NCBI GenBank assembly: GCA_031422555.1 | Contig: JANPLZ010000056.1 | Location: 10,556 to 74,555, forward strand | Reading direction: 5' to 3' | Length of the DNA stretch: 64,000 nucleotides | Source of the DNA: JANNAT01 sp031422555 | GTDB lineage: Bacteria; Pseudomonadota; Alphaproteobacteria; Rhodobacterales; Rhodobacteraceae | In this document: positions 8,574 through 16,020 of the stretch, one piece after another | Position numbering within the stretch: the first letter of the stretch is position 1 | Layout: the number at the start of each line of letters is the position of its first letter | Made by a program: the position numbers and the translations under genes | The notes under the pieces: generated by a model | What the model was told of the DNA's origin: nothing | The model's input: the letters and a program-made list of their open reading frames with translations, nothing else | Database searches by the model: none

Positions 8574-9511
8574 CGGCTTGCATCCTTGGCGGCAACTCGG
8601 GCGTAAATCAGCAGCACGATCATCACCAGCGTCATCAGGATCATCGCCGTCGCTGCCCCAAAAGGCCAATTTCCCAGACTGCCTTTGAATTGTTCCTCAA
8701 TCAGACTGCCGATCATAAAGGTTTTGCCCCCTCCCAGCAGATCCGGGGCCAAAAACGCGCCCAGCGATGGCACAAACACCAGAATACACCCCGCAATCAA
8801 ACCGGCGCGCACGTTTGGCAGCACAATTTCGCGCAGCACCACCCAGCGCGGCGCGTATAGATCGGACGCAGCTTCGGACAGGGTAAAGTTATAGCGTTCA
8901 ACGGCGGCATAGATCGGCAACACCATGAACGGCAGATAGCTGTAAAACAGCCCCAGCATAACGGCGGCATTGGTGTTGATCATGGTCAGCGGTGCGTCGA
9001 TGACGCCAATGGCCAGCATCGCCTCGTTCAAGGGGCCGTTGTCGCGGATCAGAAACTTCAACGATACCGTGCGGATCAGCAGATTCACCCAATAAGGGAT
9101 GGTGATCGCAAACAGCCACAGGCTGCGGCTGGCCGGGGATCTGGCGGCGATAAACCACGCGGTCGGAAAGCCGATGATCAGGCATAACAGCGTCGCCAGT
9201 GCCGCCTGCCAGATTGAACGCCAGAAGATCGCAATATACGTCCATTCGATCTGCGGCGGCTCGTCGCCGAACAGGCCACGGGTGACGAAAAACTGATCAT
9301 AGGCGGCAAGGCTGAACTGCCAGTCAACGCCGCCGCGAAATTCCTTGGTCAAAAAGGAATACAGCAGCATCAACAGCACCGGCAGCACCAAAAACACGCC
9401 GATGACGCCCCAGGTGGGCGCCAAAAGCGGGGCAAGGATGCTGCGATACCCGGTGGTATCGCCGCCAGTGTCGGCACCAGTGTTTGGCGGTTGGGGGGCT
9501 ATACCGGCCAT
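8570..9511 (-). CDS. ABC transporter permease, PotB/PotH type
   Basis: A 313-residue inner-membrane permease. After a short polar N-terminus, hydrophobic segments begin with LLAPTWGVIGVFLVLPVLLM. The EAA loop for ATPase contact is SEAASDLYAPRWVVLREIVLP in the second half. Its start codon shares one base with the stop of the ATPase gene (TGATG), and its end overlaps the next permease by ATGA. The four transporter genes are therefore read as one tightly coupled unit: ATPase, permease, permease, binding protein. Length and topology fit the PotB/PotH family. Confidence 0.88.
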   Translation of the reverse strand: MAGIAPQPPNTGADTGGDTTGYRSILAPLLAPTWGVIGVFLVLPVLLMLLYSFLTKEFRGGVDWQFSLAAYDQFFVTRGLFGDEPPQIEWTYIAIFWRSIWQAALATLLCLIIGFPTAWFIAARSPASRSLWLFAITIPYWVNLLIRTVSLKFLIRDNGPLNEAMLAIGVIDAPLTMINTNAAVMLGLFYSYLPFMVLPIYAAVERYNFTLSEAASDLYAPRWVVLREIVLPNVRAGLIAGCILVFVPSLGAFLAPDLLGGGKTFMIGSLIEEQFKGSLGNWPFGAATAMILMTLVMIVLLIYARVAAKDASR

Positions 9512-10581
9512 CAGTCGGCCACCAGGCGCGCAGCCCCTTCGTCCAGTTGCAAGCCCACCGTGTCACCGGGATTTGGCACCGCGATGCGCGCCGAATTTTG
9601 CAGCCGCAGATGAAACGCCGCCCCGCCCGGCAAATGGGTGTGAATTTGCAGATCGGTGCCCAGATAAACCACGCGGTCAACCACGGCTTGAATACCGCTG
9701 CCCGGGGCCACAAGGCTGATATGTTCGGGGCGGATCGACAGATGATGCGCGCCGGGCGTGGCAGTGGCGGCGGCGCTGGGCGCGGGGCAGGCAAGTGTCT
9801 GGCCCCCCGGCACCTGCACTTGCGCCACACCGCCTGTGACCGACAGCACCTGCACCGCCAGCAGATTGGTCTCACCGATGAAATCGGCCACAAAGCGGTT
9901 GGCGGGAGATTCGTAGATATCGCGCGGGCTGCCGGTTTGCTGGATGCGCCCCGCGCTCATCACCGCGATGCGGTCTGACATGGTCAGGGCTTCTTCCTGA
10001 TCATGGGTCACAAAGATAAAGGTGATGCCGGTGTCGCGTTGCAACTGTTTCAACTCGACCCGCATCGCCTGACGCAGTTTCAGATCCAGCGCCGACAACG
10101 GCTCGTCCAGCAGCAACACTTTGGGGGCCGGGGCCAAGGCGCGGGCAAGGGCTACGCGCTGTTGCTGACCGCCCGACAGTTGCGCGGGCATCCGGGCGGC
10201 AAAATCGGACAGATGCACCATGTCCAGCATCTGGGCTGCGCGTGCGCGCCGGGTCGGCACATCCTGCCCCTTCATCTTCAACCCGAACGCCACATTGTCC
10301 AGCACCGTCATATGCGGAAACAGCGCGTATTGTTGGAACACCGTATTGACCGGGCGCAAGTTCGGCTCCAGCGCCGCGATATTCTGGCCAAACAGCCTGA
10401 TTTCGCCCGCTGTCACATCTTCAAACCCGGCAATCATCCGCAACAGCGTGGTCTTGCCACAGCCCGACGGGCCCAGCAGGGTAAAAAACTCATTGTCCGC
10501 AATCGACAGGGTGACACCGTGCAGCGCCGTTATGCTGCCATAGCGTTTGACGGCCTGATCAATTTCGACTGCGGCTTGCAC
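9511..10581 (-). CDS. ABC transporter ATP-binding protein, PotA/PotG type
   Basis: A 356-residue ATPase that energises the amine importer. It has Walker A GPSGCGKTT (about residues 37-45), signature LSGGQQQR, Walker B LLLDEPLSALD and the H-loop in VTHDQEEA. A C-terminal TOBE domain (from about residue 240, FIGETNLL onward) is typical of the PotA/MalK branch. It starts with GTG and is the first gene of the operon. Its start region borders a short, palindrome-rich gap shared with the divergent luxR-type gene, so that regulator probably controls the operon. Confidence 0.9.
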   Translation of the reverse strand: MQAAVEIDQAVKRYGSITALHGVTLSIADNEFFTLLGPSGCGKTTLLRMIAGFEDVTAGEIRLFGQNIAALEPNLRPVNTVFQQYALFPHMTVLDNVAFGLKMKGQDVPTRRARAAQMLDMVHLSDFAARMPAQLSGGQQQRVALARALAPAPKVLLLDEPLSALDLKLRQAMRVELKQLQRDTGITFIFVTHDQEEALTMSDRIAVMSAGRIQQTGSPRDIYESPANRFVADFIGETNLLAVQVLSVTGGVAQVQVPGGQTLACPAPSAAATATPGAHHLSIRPEHISLVAPGSGIQAVVDRVVYLGTDLQIHTHLPGGAAFHLRLQNSARIAVPNPGDTVGLQLDEGAARLVAD

Positions 10582-10587
10582 GAAAAT

Positions 10588-10646
10588 TATACCCCCGGAT
10601 TGGCTGTGAATACGCTATGCTGGTCAGATCGGGGGGTATATACCCC
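10588..10646. promoter_or_regulatory. Palindromic operator candidates between the amine importer and luxR-type gene
   Basis: The divergent intergenic region holds a perfect 14-bp palindrome, GGGGTATATACCCC (10633-10646). It also holds a wider inverted pair: TATACCCCCGGAT (10588-10600) against ATCGGGGGGTATA (10628-10640), which match at 12 of 13 positions with arm starts 40 bases apart. The palindrome lies 14 bases before the luxR-type start; the left arm lies 7 bases before the ATPase start. This arrangement suits a dimeric regulator controlling both directions. The LuxR-type protein is the obvious candidate, by inference. Confidence 0.55.
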
Positions 10647-10659
10647 TAGAGAGGTATTC

Positions 10660-11454
10660 ATGGACGCTTTGCCAAATCAGGCCGAAACCGCCCTTGCCAC
10701 CGCTGTGCAAAGCCTTGGACAGCCGGAATTTGAACACAGCCTTTGGCAGCTTTTGTGCCGGGTAACCGCACTTGATAATCTTGCAATCCTTGCTTACCGT
10801 GCGACCGGGTTGCCACAGATCCTGTATCTGAAATCCGGCGAGAAAATGGTTTTTGCGCAACTGGACTCAACCTATCTGGCGGGGGCCTATTTGCTGGATC
10901 CGTTTTATGATCTGCACCTGACGCGGGCAGCACCCGGGGCATACCGGCTGCGCGACGTCGCCCCGGATGCCTTTGTCCGCAGCAGGTATTTCATTGAATA
11001 TTATGAACAAACCACGTTGATTGATGAGATCACCTTTTTGACATACCCCGCCGCCGGGGTGTCACTGAACATTTGCATCGGGCGCGACAGCACGTCGGGC
11101 CAAGTATTTGCACCGCGCGAAGTAGAGACTTGCCACCGGATCGCGCCGATTGTCTGTGCGCTTGCCAATGCCCACTGGGCGGGCTTGATCAGCACACCTG
11201 ACGCTGCCGATGATCTGGCGCAAATGCTGACACGGGCGTTGAAATCGGCGCATGGCACAGTGCTTTCGCCGCGTCAGGCTGAGGTGGCCTTGCTGATCTT
11301 GCGCGGCCATTCGACGGTGTCTATTGCGCTGCGATTGGGGGTGGCGGCCCAAACGGTAAAAGTGTTTCGCAAACAGCTTTACAGCCGCTGTGCGATTTCC
11401 TCGCAGGCCGAATTGTTCGCGCTGATGCTGCCCTTGCTGAAAGGCGCGGTTTGA
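10660..11454 (+). CDS. LuxR-family (HTH) transcriptional regulator
   Basis: A 264-residue regulator. The C-terminal about 60 residues form a LuxR/FixJ-type helix-turn-helix (LSPRQAEVALLILRGHSTVS, then LRLGVAAQTVKVFRKQL). The N-terminal about 190 residues form a sensory domain I cannot assign to a named family; it does not show the clear signature of acyl-homoserine-lactone binding. The start chosen is the ATG of MDALPNQAET after GAGAGG. A longer open frame upstream runs through the palindromic gap and the divergent ATPase gene, so it is rejected. It is transcribed away from the importer operon and probably senses the imported compound or a product. Confidence 0.8.
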   Translation: MDALPNQAETALATAVQSLGQPEFEHSLWQLLCRVTALDNLAILAYRATGLPQILYLKSGEKMVFAQLDSTYLAGAYLLDPFYDLHLTRAAPGAYRLRDVAPDAFVRSRYFIEYYEQTTLIDEITFLTYPAAGVSLNICIGRDSTSGQVFAPREVETCHRIAPIVCALANAHWAGLISTPDAADDLAQMLTRALKSAHGTVLSPRQAEVALLILRGHSTVSIALRLGVAAQTVKVFRKQLYSRCAISSQAELFALMLPLLKGAV

Positions 11455-11475
11455 CGCCCGGTTTGATGCGGGGCC

Positions 11476-12147
11476 TTACAAATCGCCCGGCACGCCATAA
11501 GACGGGGCTGCCGTGGGATCGGTTGCGCGTTGCACATAGGCGGCCATTTGCGGGCGGTAGCGCCGCCACAGGCTGTCCAGATCCGCGATCGGGGTGTCCG
11601 ACCAATCGACGCGCAAATCGACCAGCGGCCAATCCATTTTGTCAACGATCTGCAAGCCCGCCGATTGCACCGGACCTGCCTCTCCGCCCGCCGCAAACCC
11701 GGCAGACAAGGCGGCCATCAGCCTTGTGCCAAAATCGCCCGCAGCGTCGGTGAAGGTCGCGATCATGGCGGCGGGCACGGCGGTATTGGCCAACAGATTG
11801 CCCGCGGCGGCACAACTGTCCCCGCCTGCCTGCGCCCAGACCCCAAGGCACTGCGCACCCGAATGCACTGCCGTCTGACCCGCCGCGTCGATCACCATAA
11901 GCTGGCGGTAGGCGATATGGGGCGCAGACTTTGTTATGAAATCCAACGCCTGCGCTGCCGAATGCCCTTGCACCATCCGCGCAAGCAGCACCGCGCCCAA
12001 ACCGGGATCGGTGATATTCTGGCTGGCCACAGCCCCTATGCCCGCCCGCAGATGCACACAGCGCGCCGCAACGGCAGGCGAGGACGAGGCGATGACCATG
12101 CCAAACTGGCCCGTGGCGGGGCTGCGGGCGATCAGCGAAAACGTCAT
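11476..12147 (-). CDS. DUF1028 family protein (Ntn-hydrolase-like)
   Basis: A 223-residue protein of the DUF1028 family. It starts MTFSLIARSP and continues FGMVIASSSPAVAARC and GAVASQNITDPGLG, the conserved N-terminal core. The family is predicted to adopt an Ntn-hydrolase-like fold, and its biochemical function is not established to my knowledge. It is the last gene of the Rieske-FMO-RidA run and is convergent with the luxR-type gene. Genes of this family are often found beside RidA/YjgF genes in amine and amino-acid catabolic clusters, which fits here. Confidence 0.85.
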   Translation of the reverse strand: MTFSLIARSPATGQFGMVIASSSPAVAARCVHLRAGIGAVASQNITDPGLGAVLLARMVQGHSAAQALDFITKSAPHIAYRQLMVIDAAGQTAVHSGAQCLGVWAQAGGDSCAAAGNLLANTAVPAAMIATFTDAAGDFGTRLMAALSAGFAAGGEAGPVQSAGLQIVDKMDWPLVDLRVDWSDTPIADLDSLWRRYRPQMAAYVQRATDPTAAPSYGVPGDL

Positions 12148-12169
12148 GCAATGTCTCCTGCCGCAAAAG

Positions 12170-12220
12170 CCGGGGCTGTCTGCCCCGGACCCCGAGAGTA
12201 TTTTGGCCAAAATGAAAACA
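12170..12220 (-). repeat. Intergenic 3' repeat, copy E (TTTCATTTTGG subtype) with hairpin
   Basis: Downstream of ridA, read on the minus strand: TTTTCATTTTGGCCAAAATA, CTCTCGGGG, then a GC hairpin with arms CCGGGGC/GCCCCGG and loop AGACA (12170-12188). It shares its AT block with copies B and C. Probable terminator or 3'-end processing element for ridA. A second start would then be needed for the DUF1028 gene, unless readthrough occurs. Confidence 0.6.
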
Positions 12221-12226
12221 CCCGGG

Positions 12227-12640
12227 TCAATCCGGGATCACCGCAGTTGCGTCAATTTCCACCAGCCAATCCGGCCGCGCCAGCGCCACCACGGTCAGCC
12301 CGGTGCAGACCGGATGCACGCCGCGGATATATTCGCCCATCGCGCGATACACCGCCTCTCGGTGGCGCACATCGGTGATGTAGACTACCAGCTTGGTCAC
12401 ATGCTCCATCTGGCCGCCGCATTCCTGCACCAACTGCCGAATGTTCTGCATCACCTTGTGAGTTTGCTCGACCGGATCATGGCTGTTGATGTTTTCCGCC
12501 GTTTCAATGCTTTGCGGGCATTGTCCGCGCAAAAAGATCATGGTGCCGCGCGCCACCACGGCTTGGGCCAGATCATTGTCAAGGTTTTGTTCAGGATAGG
12601 TGTCGCGGGTGTTGAATTTGCGGTGGCGGGTATGGGCCAT
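12227..12640 (-). CDS. RidA/YjgF/UK114 family protein
   Basis: A 137-residue protein of the RidA family, small trimeric enzymes. Founding members hydrolyse reactive enamine/imine intermediates, while others act on N-carbamates or oxidised amines. The C-terminal part carries the family pattern: HVTKLVVYITDVRHREAVYR and then HPVCTGLTVVALARPDWLVEIDATAV, with the conserved Glu near the end. The conserved Arg of deaminating RidA proteins appears to be replaced (position RPDWLVEI is shifted), so activity is uncertain. It lies 43 bases after the FMO gene and likely belongs to the same transcript. Confidence 0.85.
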   Translation of the reverse strand: MAHTRHRKFNTRDTYPEQNLDNDLAQAVVARGTMIFLRGQCPQSIETAENINSHDPVEQTHKVMQNIRQLVQECGGQMEHVTKLVVYITDVRHREAVYRAMGEYIRGVHPVCTGLTVVALARPDWLVEIDATAVIPD

Positions 12641-12683
12641 GGGATTCCTTCCGGCGGCTGTCAGGTCAGGGATTGCAGCGGCG

Positions 12684-13925
12684 TCACGGCGCATAGGCCA
12701 GATAGGCGCGCAGCTTGGCTACGTGGTCAACCACATGCTTGGCGTCGTGCCAGACCCCCCAGATGAACGCCGAGCCGCGCCGGGCTTGCCATGGCAGACC
12801 CAGAAAATACACCCCCGGTTCAAATCCCACGCCGCGCTGATGCAGCGGGCGGCCAGCGTCATCAAAGCAGGGCACCTGCAACCAGCCGAAATCGCGGGCA
12901 TAGCCCGTGGCCCAGATGATCGACGTGATCCCCGCGCCCGTAAGGTTCAGCGTCAATATGGGGCGGCTGACGCAAGGCGGATCAGCCGGAATGTGGTGCG
13001 CGGCAGGTTCCGGTGGGAAATCAAGGCCGTTGCGCAAGATATAGGCATCGGCTTCGGCCAGCACGGCCAGATAATCGGCGTCGCCTTGCGCCAGATTGGC
13101 GGCCAGATCATCGGCAAAGGTCAGCGCGCCGTTGGCATAGCCGCGTGCGCGGCCCACCAGCACCATGCCCGCGGCAGCAAGCTGGCGAAAATCGACCGTG
13201 GTGCCGCCTTGCGCGCCGCTGACAGCGATGGTGACATGCTTGGTCGATGGCGGCGCTTCAACGTCCCATTTGTTCAACACCCCCAGCCACCAGACAAAAT
13301 CGCGGCCCCGGTAGCGGCGCGGCGGGCGGCCATGCGGGCCAACCGACAAGGTCACATGGCGCCCCGCCTGCAGCAACTCTGCCGCGATCTGCGCGCCGGA
13401 CGACCCGGCCCCCACCACCAAAACCCCGCCTGCCGGCAATTGATCCGGGTTGCGGTAGGCCGCCGAGTGCAGTTGCACAACCGCGTCGCTCTCGGGCACC
13501 AGTGCGGGCATGACCGGGCGTTGAAACGGGCCGGTGGCCACGATCACATAGCGCGCCTCTATCACCCCGCCCGAAGTTTGTGCCACAAACCCGGCCCCGC
13601 CTGCGTGGCGGCTGATTTGGGTAACTTCTACCCCGCAGCGGATCGGGGCGGCAATTTTGGCTGCATAATCAACGAAATAGTCCGCCACCGCGTCTTTGCC
13701 CGGAAATGCTTCGGGATCACCCGTAAACGCCATCCCCGGAAAGCGGTCATGCCACGCCGGGCCGTTGGCCACCAGATTGTCCCAGCGCCCCGACCGCCAT
13801 GTTTCGGCAATGCGGGCGCGTTCCAGCACCAGATGCGGAATGCCGTTCTGGCTTAGATGTTCGCTGGCGGCGATGCCGGCCTGCCCTGCGCCCACCACCA
13901 GCGCCTCTGTGCGTTCAACGGTCAC
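12684..13925 (-). CDS. Flavin-dependent monooxygenase (FMO/CzcO-like)
   Basis: A 413-residue two-dinucleotide-binding flavoprotein. The FAD-binding GxGxxG is at the N-terminus (EALVVGAGQAGIAASEHL). The NADP-binding GxGxxG is central (VLVVGAGSSGAQIAAEL, about residues 166-182). WDNLVANGPAWHDRFPG is typical of YUCCA-like/CzcO-like enzymes. Such enzymes N- or S-oxygenate soft nucleophiles, including amines. The exact FMO fingerprint FxGxxxH is not intact: the sequence before the second Rossmann fold reads VQLHSAAY. It lies 33 bases downstream of the Rieske gene and so is probably co-transcribed. The substrate is unknown. Confidence 0.82.
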   Translation of the reverse strand: MTVERTEALVVGAGQAGIAASEHLSQNGIPHLVLERARIAETWRSGRWDNLVANGPAWHDRFPGMAFTGDPEAFPGKDAVADYFVDYAAKIAAPIRCGVEVTQISRHAGGAGFVAQTSGGVIEARYVIVATGPFQRPVMPALVPESDAVVQLHSAAYRNPDQLPAGGVLVVGAGSSGAQIAAELLQAGRHVTLSVGPHGRPPRRYRGRDFVWWLGVLNKWDVEAPPSTKHVTIAVSGAQGGTTVDFRQLAAAGMVLVGRARGYANGALTFADDLAANLAQGDADYLAVLAEADAYILRNGLDFPPEPAAHHIPADPPCVSRPILTLNLTGAGITSIIWATGYARDFGWLQVPCFDDAGRPLHQRGVGFEPGVYFLGLPWQARRGSAFIWGVWHDAKHVVDHVAKLRAYLAYAP

Positions 13926-13958
13926 TTGGCGCCCCCCTGTTTGCCAAAGCCCCGCCCA

Positions 13959-15092
13959 TCAGGGCGCGATCCGCCGTGCCAGATATTGCGCAAATTCGAA
14001 ATTCGGCCGCTCCAGATGCGACAGCGGGCCGGGCGCTGACAGACCGGCGCAAATCCCGGCATAGACCTTTTCGACGCAGTCCTTGTCTTCGATATTCACA
14101 TCATCCAACAGCGCCTTGATCGTGGTCAGATAGCCCGCCGCCGCCGGATCGGCGCACCAATCGGCCGACATGCCACCGCCATACAACACATTGACATGAT
14201 CCGGGCCATCCGGTGTCAGGCACAGATACCAGAAATACCCCGGCGTCAGCGTGATCAGCAGCGCAGGGTAAATCGACAACAGCCAGGTGATGCGGCGCTG
14301 ATCGCCGGTCAACCGCGTGTTCGACGGGTGCGCCAGCGACAACGGGATGGTGTCGTTTTTCATGATGTAGTGATAGTTGAACGCCGGGCTGCCTTCGGGG
14401 CAGGTCATGCGCATCAGATCAACCGACCCGCCGATGGTGCCCGCATGGCACACCGGCAAATGATAGCTTTCCATGAAATTCTCGGCCAACACTTTCCAGT
14501 TGGTGTTCCAGCGGAACGTCTCGCGAAAGGTTTCAACATAGCTGGCCATATCCAGATAGCCGACCAGATTTTCCACATCTTTCAACGCCACATAGGGATC
14601 GGGGGCATCGGGGTTCAGCGACACCATGATCCAGCCCAGCCAATCGACGCAGGCAATGGTGGGCAGCGCAATCTGGTCCTTGCAAAAATCGGTGTTGGCG
14701 GCCATCGCAGGCGCGCCGCGCAGACGGCCATCCAGATTATACGTCCACGCATGGTAGGGGCACACGATGCTGCGGGTGTTGCCGCGCCCGGTCAGCAAGG
14801 TTGACATCCGGTGGCGACACACGTTTGACATGGCGCGCAACTGGCCGCCCGCGTCGCGCAACACGATGATCGGCTCACCGGCGATCTCCATCGTCAGGTA
14901 GTCGCCGGGACTGGGCAAGGCATCGGCCCGGCCCGCCGACAGCCAGTCTTGGGAAAAGACATGGCGTTGCTCGGCGGCCAGAAACTCGGTCGAGGTGTAG
15001 ACCGATTTTGGCATCGCATGGGCTGATGTGAACGGCACCGACACATTGGCGTGCAATTCGGCCATGGGGGAAATCGGGCGATGGCTGGTCAT
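13959..15092 (-). CDS. Rieske-type non-heme iron oxygenase, alpha subunit (quaternary-amine monooxygenase-like)
   Basis: A 377-residue ring-hydroxylating-dioxygenase-family protein. The N-terminal Rieske domain carries C92-x-H94 (NVCRHRM) and C111-x2-H114 (VCPYHAWTY). The catalytic domain has the mononuclear iron ligands in ENFMESYHLPVCH, with H211 and H216. Lone alpha subunits of this size that oxidise quaternary amines (glycine betaine, carnitine or stachydrine monooxygenases) are the closest functional group I recognise. The reductase partner that such enzymes need is not in the window. A later ATG (codon 10) is also possible as start. It is first in a minus-strand run with FMO, RidA and DUF1028, divergent from a BetI-like regulator. 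Confidence 0.85.
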   Translation of the reverse strand: MTSHRPISPMAELHANVSVPFTSAHAMPKSVYTSTEFLAAEQRHVFSQDWLSAGRADALPSPGDYLTMEIAGEPIIVLRDAGGQLRAMSNVCRHRMSTLLTGRGNTRSIVCPYHAWTYNLDGRLRGAPAMAANTDFCKDQIALPTIACVDWLGWIMVSLNPDAPDPYVALKDVENLVGYLDMASYVETFRETFRWNTNWKVLAENFMESYHLPVCHAGTIGGSVDLMRMTCPEGSPAFNYHYIMKNDTIPLSLAHPSNTRLTGDQRRITWLLSIYPALLITLTPGYFWYLCLTPDGPDHVNVLYGGGMSADWCADPAAAGYLTTIKALLDDVNIEDKDCVEKVYAGICAGLSAPGPLSHLERPNFEFAQYLARRIAP

Positions 15093-15285
15093 GGCGGGGC
15101 TTTCGCTGATAGCGGGCGGTGGGGCAGGCGTGTTTGAAAGCTGCGCCGAATTTGTCGAATTGGAAACCCTTGATTTTCGGCAGCGCCGAAGTTGCGGTTT
15201 GGCCAGGGGTGCACGCGGTGCGGTCAGGCTCTGGACAATCGCCGCGCGGCGCGATCAATATCCTTTGCTGTTGCCAAAGGGGGAT

Positions 15286-15921
15286 ATGCACCTGCCAACA
15301 AGTCCAGAGGCAAGCCTTGCCCGCAAACAACCGCGCGACGTGCGGCGCGGTCAGTTGATCGAGGCGACAATCCGGGTGATTGCGGCGCGTGGCTATGCCC
15401 GCACCACCTTGGCCGAAGTGGCGCGCAACGCCGGTCTGGCGCATGGCTTGGTCAATTTCCATTTCAAAACCAAAGAGCTGTTGCTGTCCGAAACGCTGGG
15501 GTTTTTATGGGCTGAATATCGCCAGAATTGGGCGGCAGCCCTTGCAGGTGCGGGCAGTGAGCCGGCGGATCAATTGCGCGCGCTGATCCATGCCGATTTT
15601 GACCCCGCCATCTGCACCCCCGACCGTCAGGGTGCCTGGGCCGCGTTTTGGGCCGAAGCGCAATGCAGACCGCTTTACCAAGAGAAATGCGCGATGAATG
15701 ATGCGCAATACATCGGCCATCTGGAAGACATCTGTGCCCGGCTGTTTGGCCACGCGGATCACCGGTCGGTCCGCGCAGCCCGGGTGATCCGCATCGCGCT
15801 GGAAGGCGTGTGGATGGATATGATCACGCAATCGACGCCTTATTCGCGCGATGAGGCACTGGCCACGGTGCTGGCGGCGGCGGCGGCGTTCTTTCCGGCG
15901 CAGTTTGACGATGTTGGCTAA
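15286..15921 (+). CDS. TetR-family regulator, BetI-like
   Basis: A 211-residue TetR-family repressor. The N-terminal helix-turn-helix contains RRGQLIEATIRVIAARGYAR, TTLAEVARNAGLAHGLVNFH and FKTKELLLSETL, which resembles BetI, the choline-responsive repressor. The C-terminal ligand domain includes QGAWAAFWAEAQCRPLYQ, again BetI-like. The start is the ATG of MHLPTSPEASL after AAAGGGGG; the longer open frame upstream overlaps the divergent Rieske gene. Its position supports control of the Rieske-FMO operon by a choline- or betaine-like ligand. The ligand is inferred. Confidence 0.82.
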   Translation: MHLPTSPEASLARKQPRDVRRGQLIEATIRVIAARGYARTTLAEVARNAGLAHGLVNFHFKTKELLLSETLGFLWAEYRQNWAAALAGAGSEPADQLRALIHADFDPAICTPDRQGAWAAFWAEAQCRPLYQEKCAMNDAQYIGHLEDICARLFGHADHRSVRAARVIRIALEGVWMDMITQSTPYSRDEALATVLAAAAAFFPAQFDDVG

Positions 15922-15926
15922 ACTTT

Positions 15927-16016
15927 AGTTAAAATTGCGTTTCATTTTGGCGCAAATACTCCACGGGGGGCGGCAATTGACGTGTCAATTGCCGCTTGGG
16001 GGGTGTGAAACCCCCC
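15927..16016. repeat. Intergenic 3' repeat, copy B (TTTCATTTTGG subtype) with two hairpins
   Basis: It lies between the convergent TetR and glycerate kinase genes and starts 6 bases after the TetR stop. AT block TTAAAATTGCGTTTCATTTT, then GGCGCAAATACTCC. A long stem follows, arms GCGGCAATTGAC/GTCAATTGCCGC with a 2-base centre (15970-15995), and a last hairpin of arms GGGGGGT/ACCCCCC (15998-16016). It has the same architecture as copy A. Probable bidirectional terminator. Confidence 0.65.
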
Positions 16017-16020
16017 GCTT

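Noticed and set aside
12600..13856. 418-codon open frame on the plus strand
   Set aside because: Runs opposite the flavin monooxygenase gene, which has clear FAD and NADP motifs; the plus-strand product has no domain pattern.
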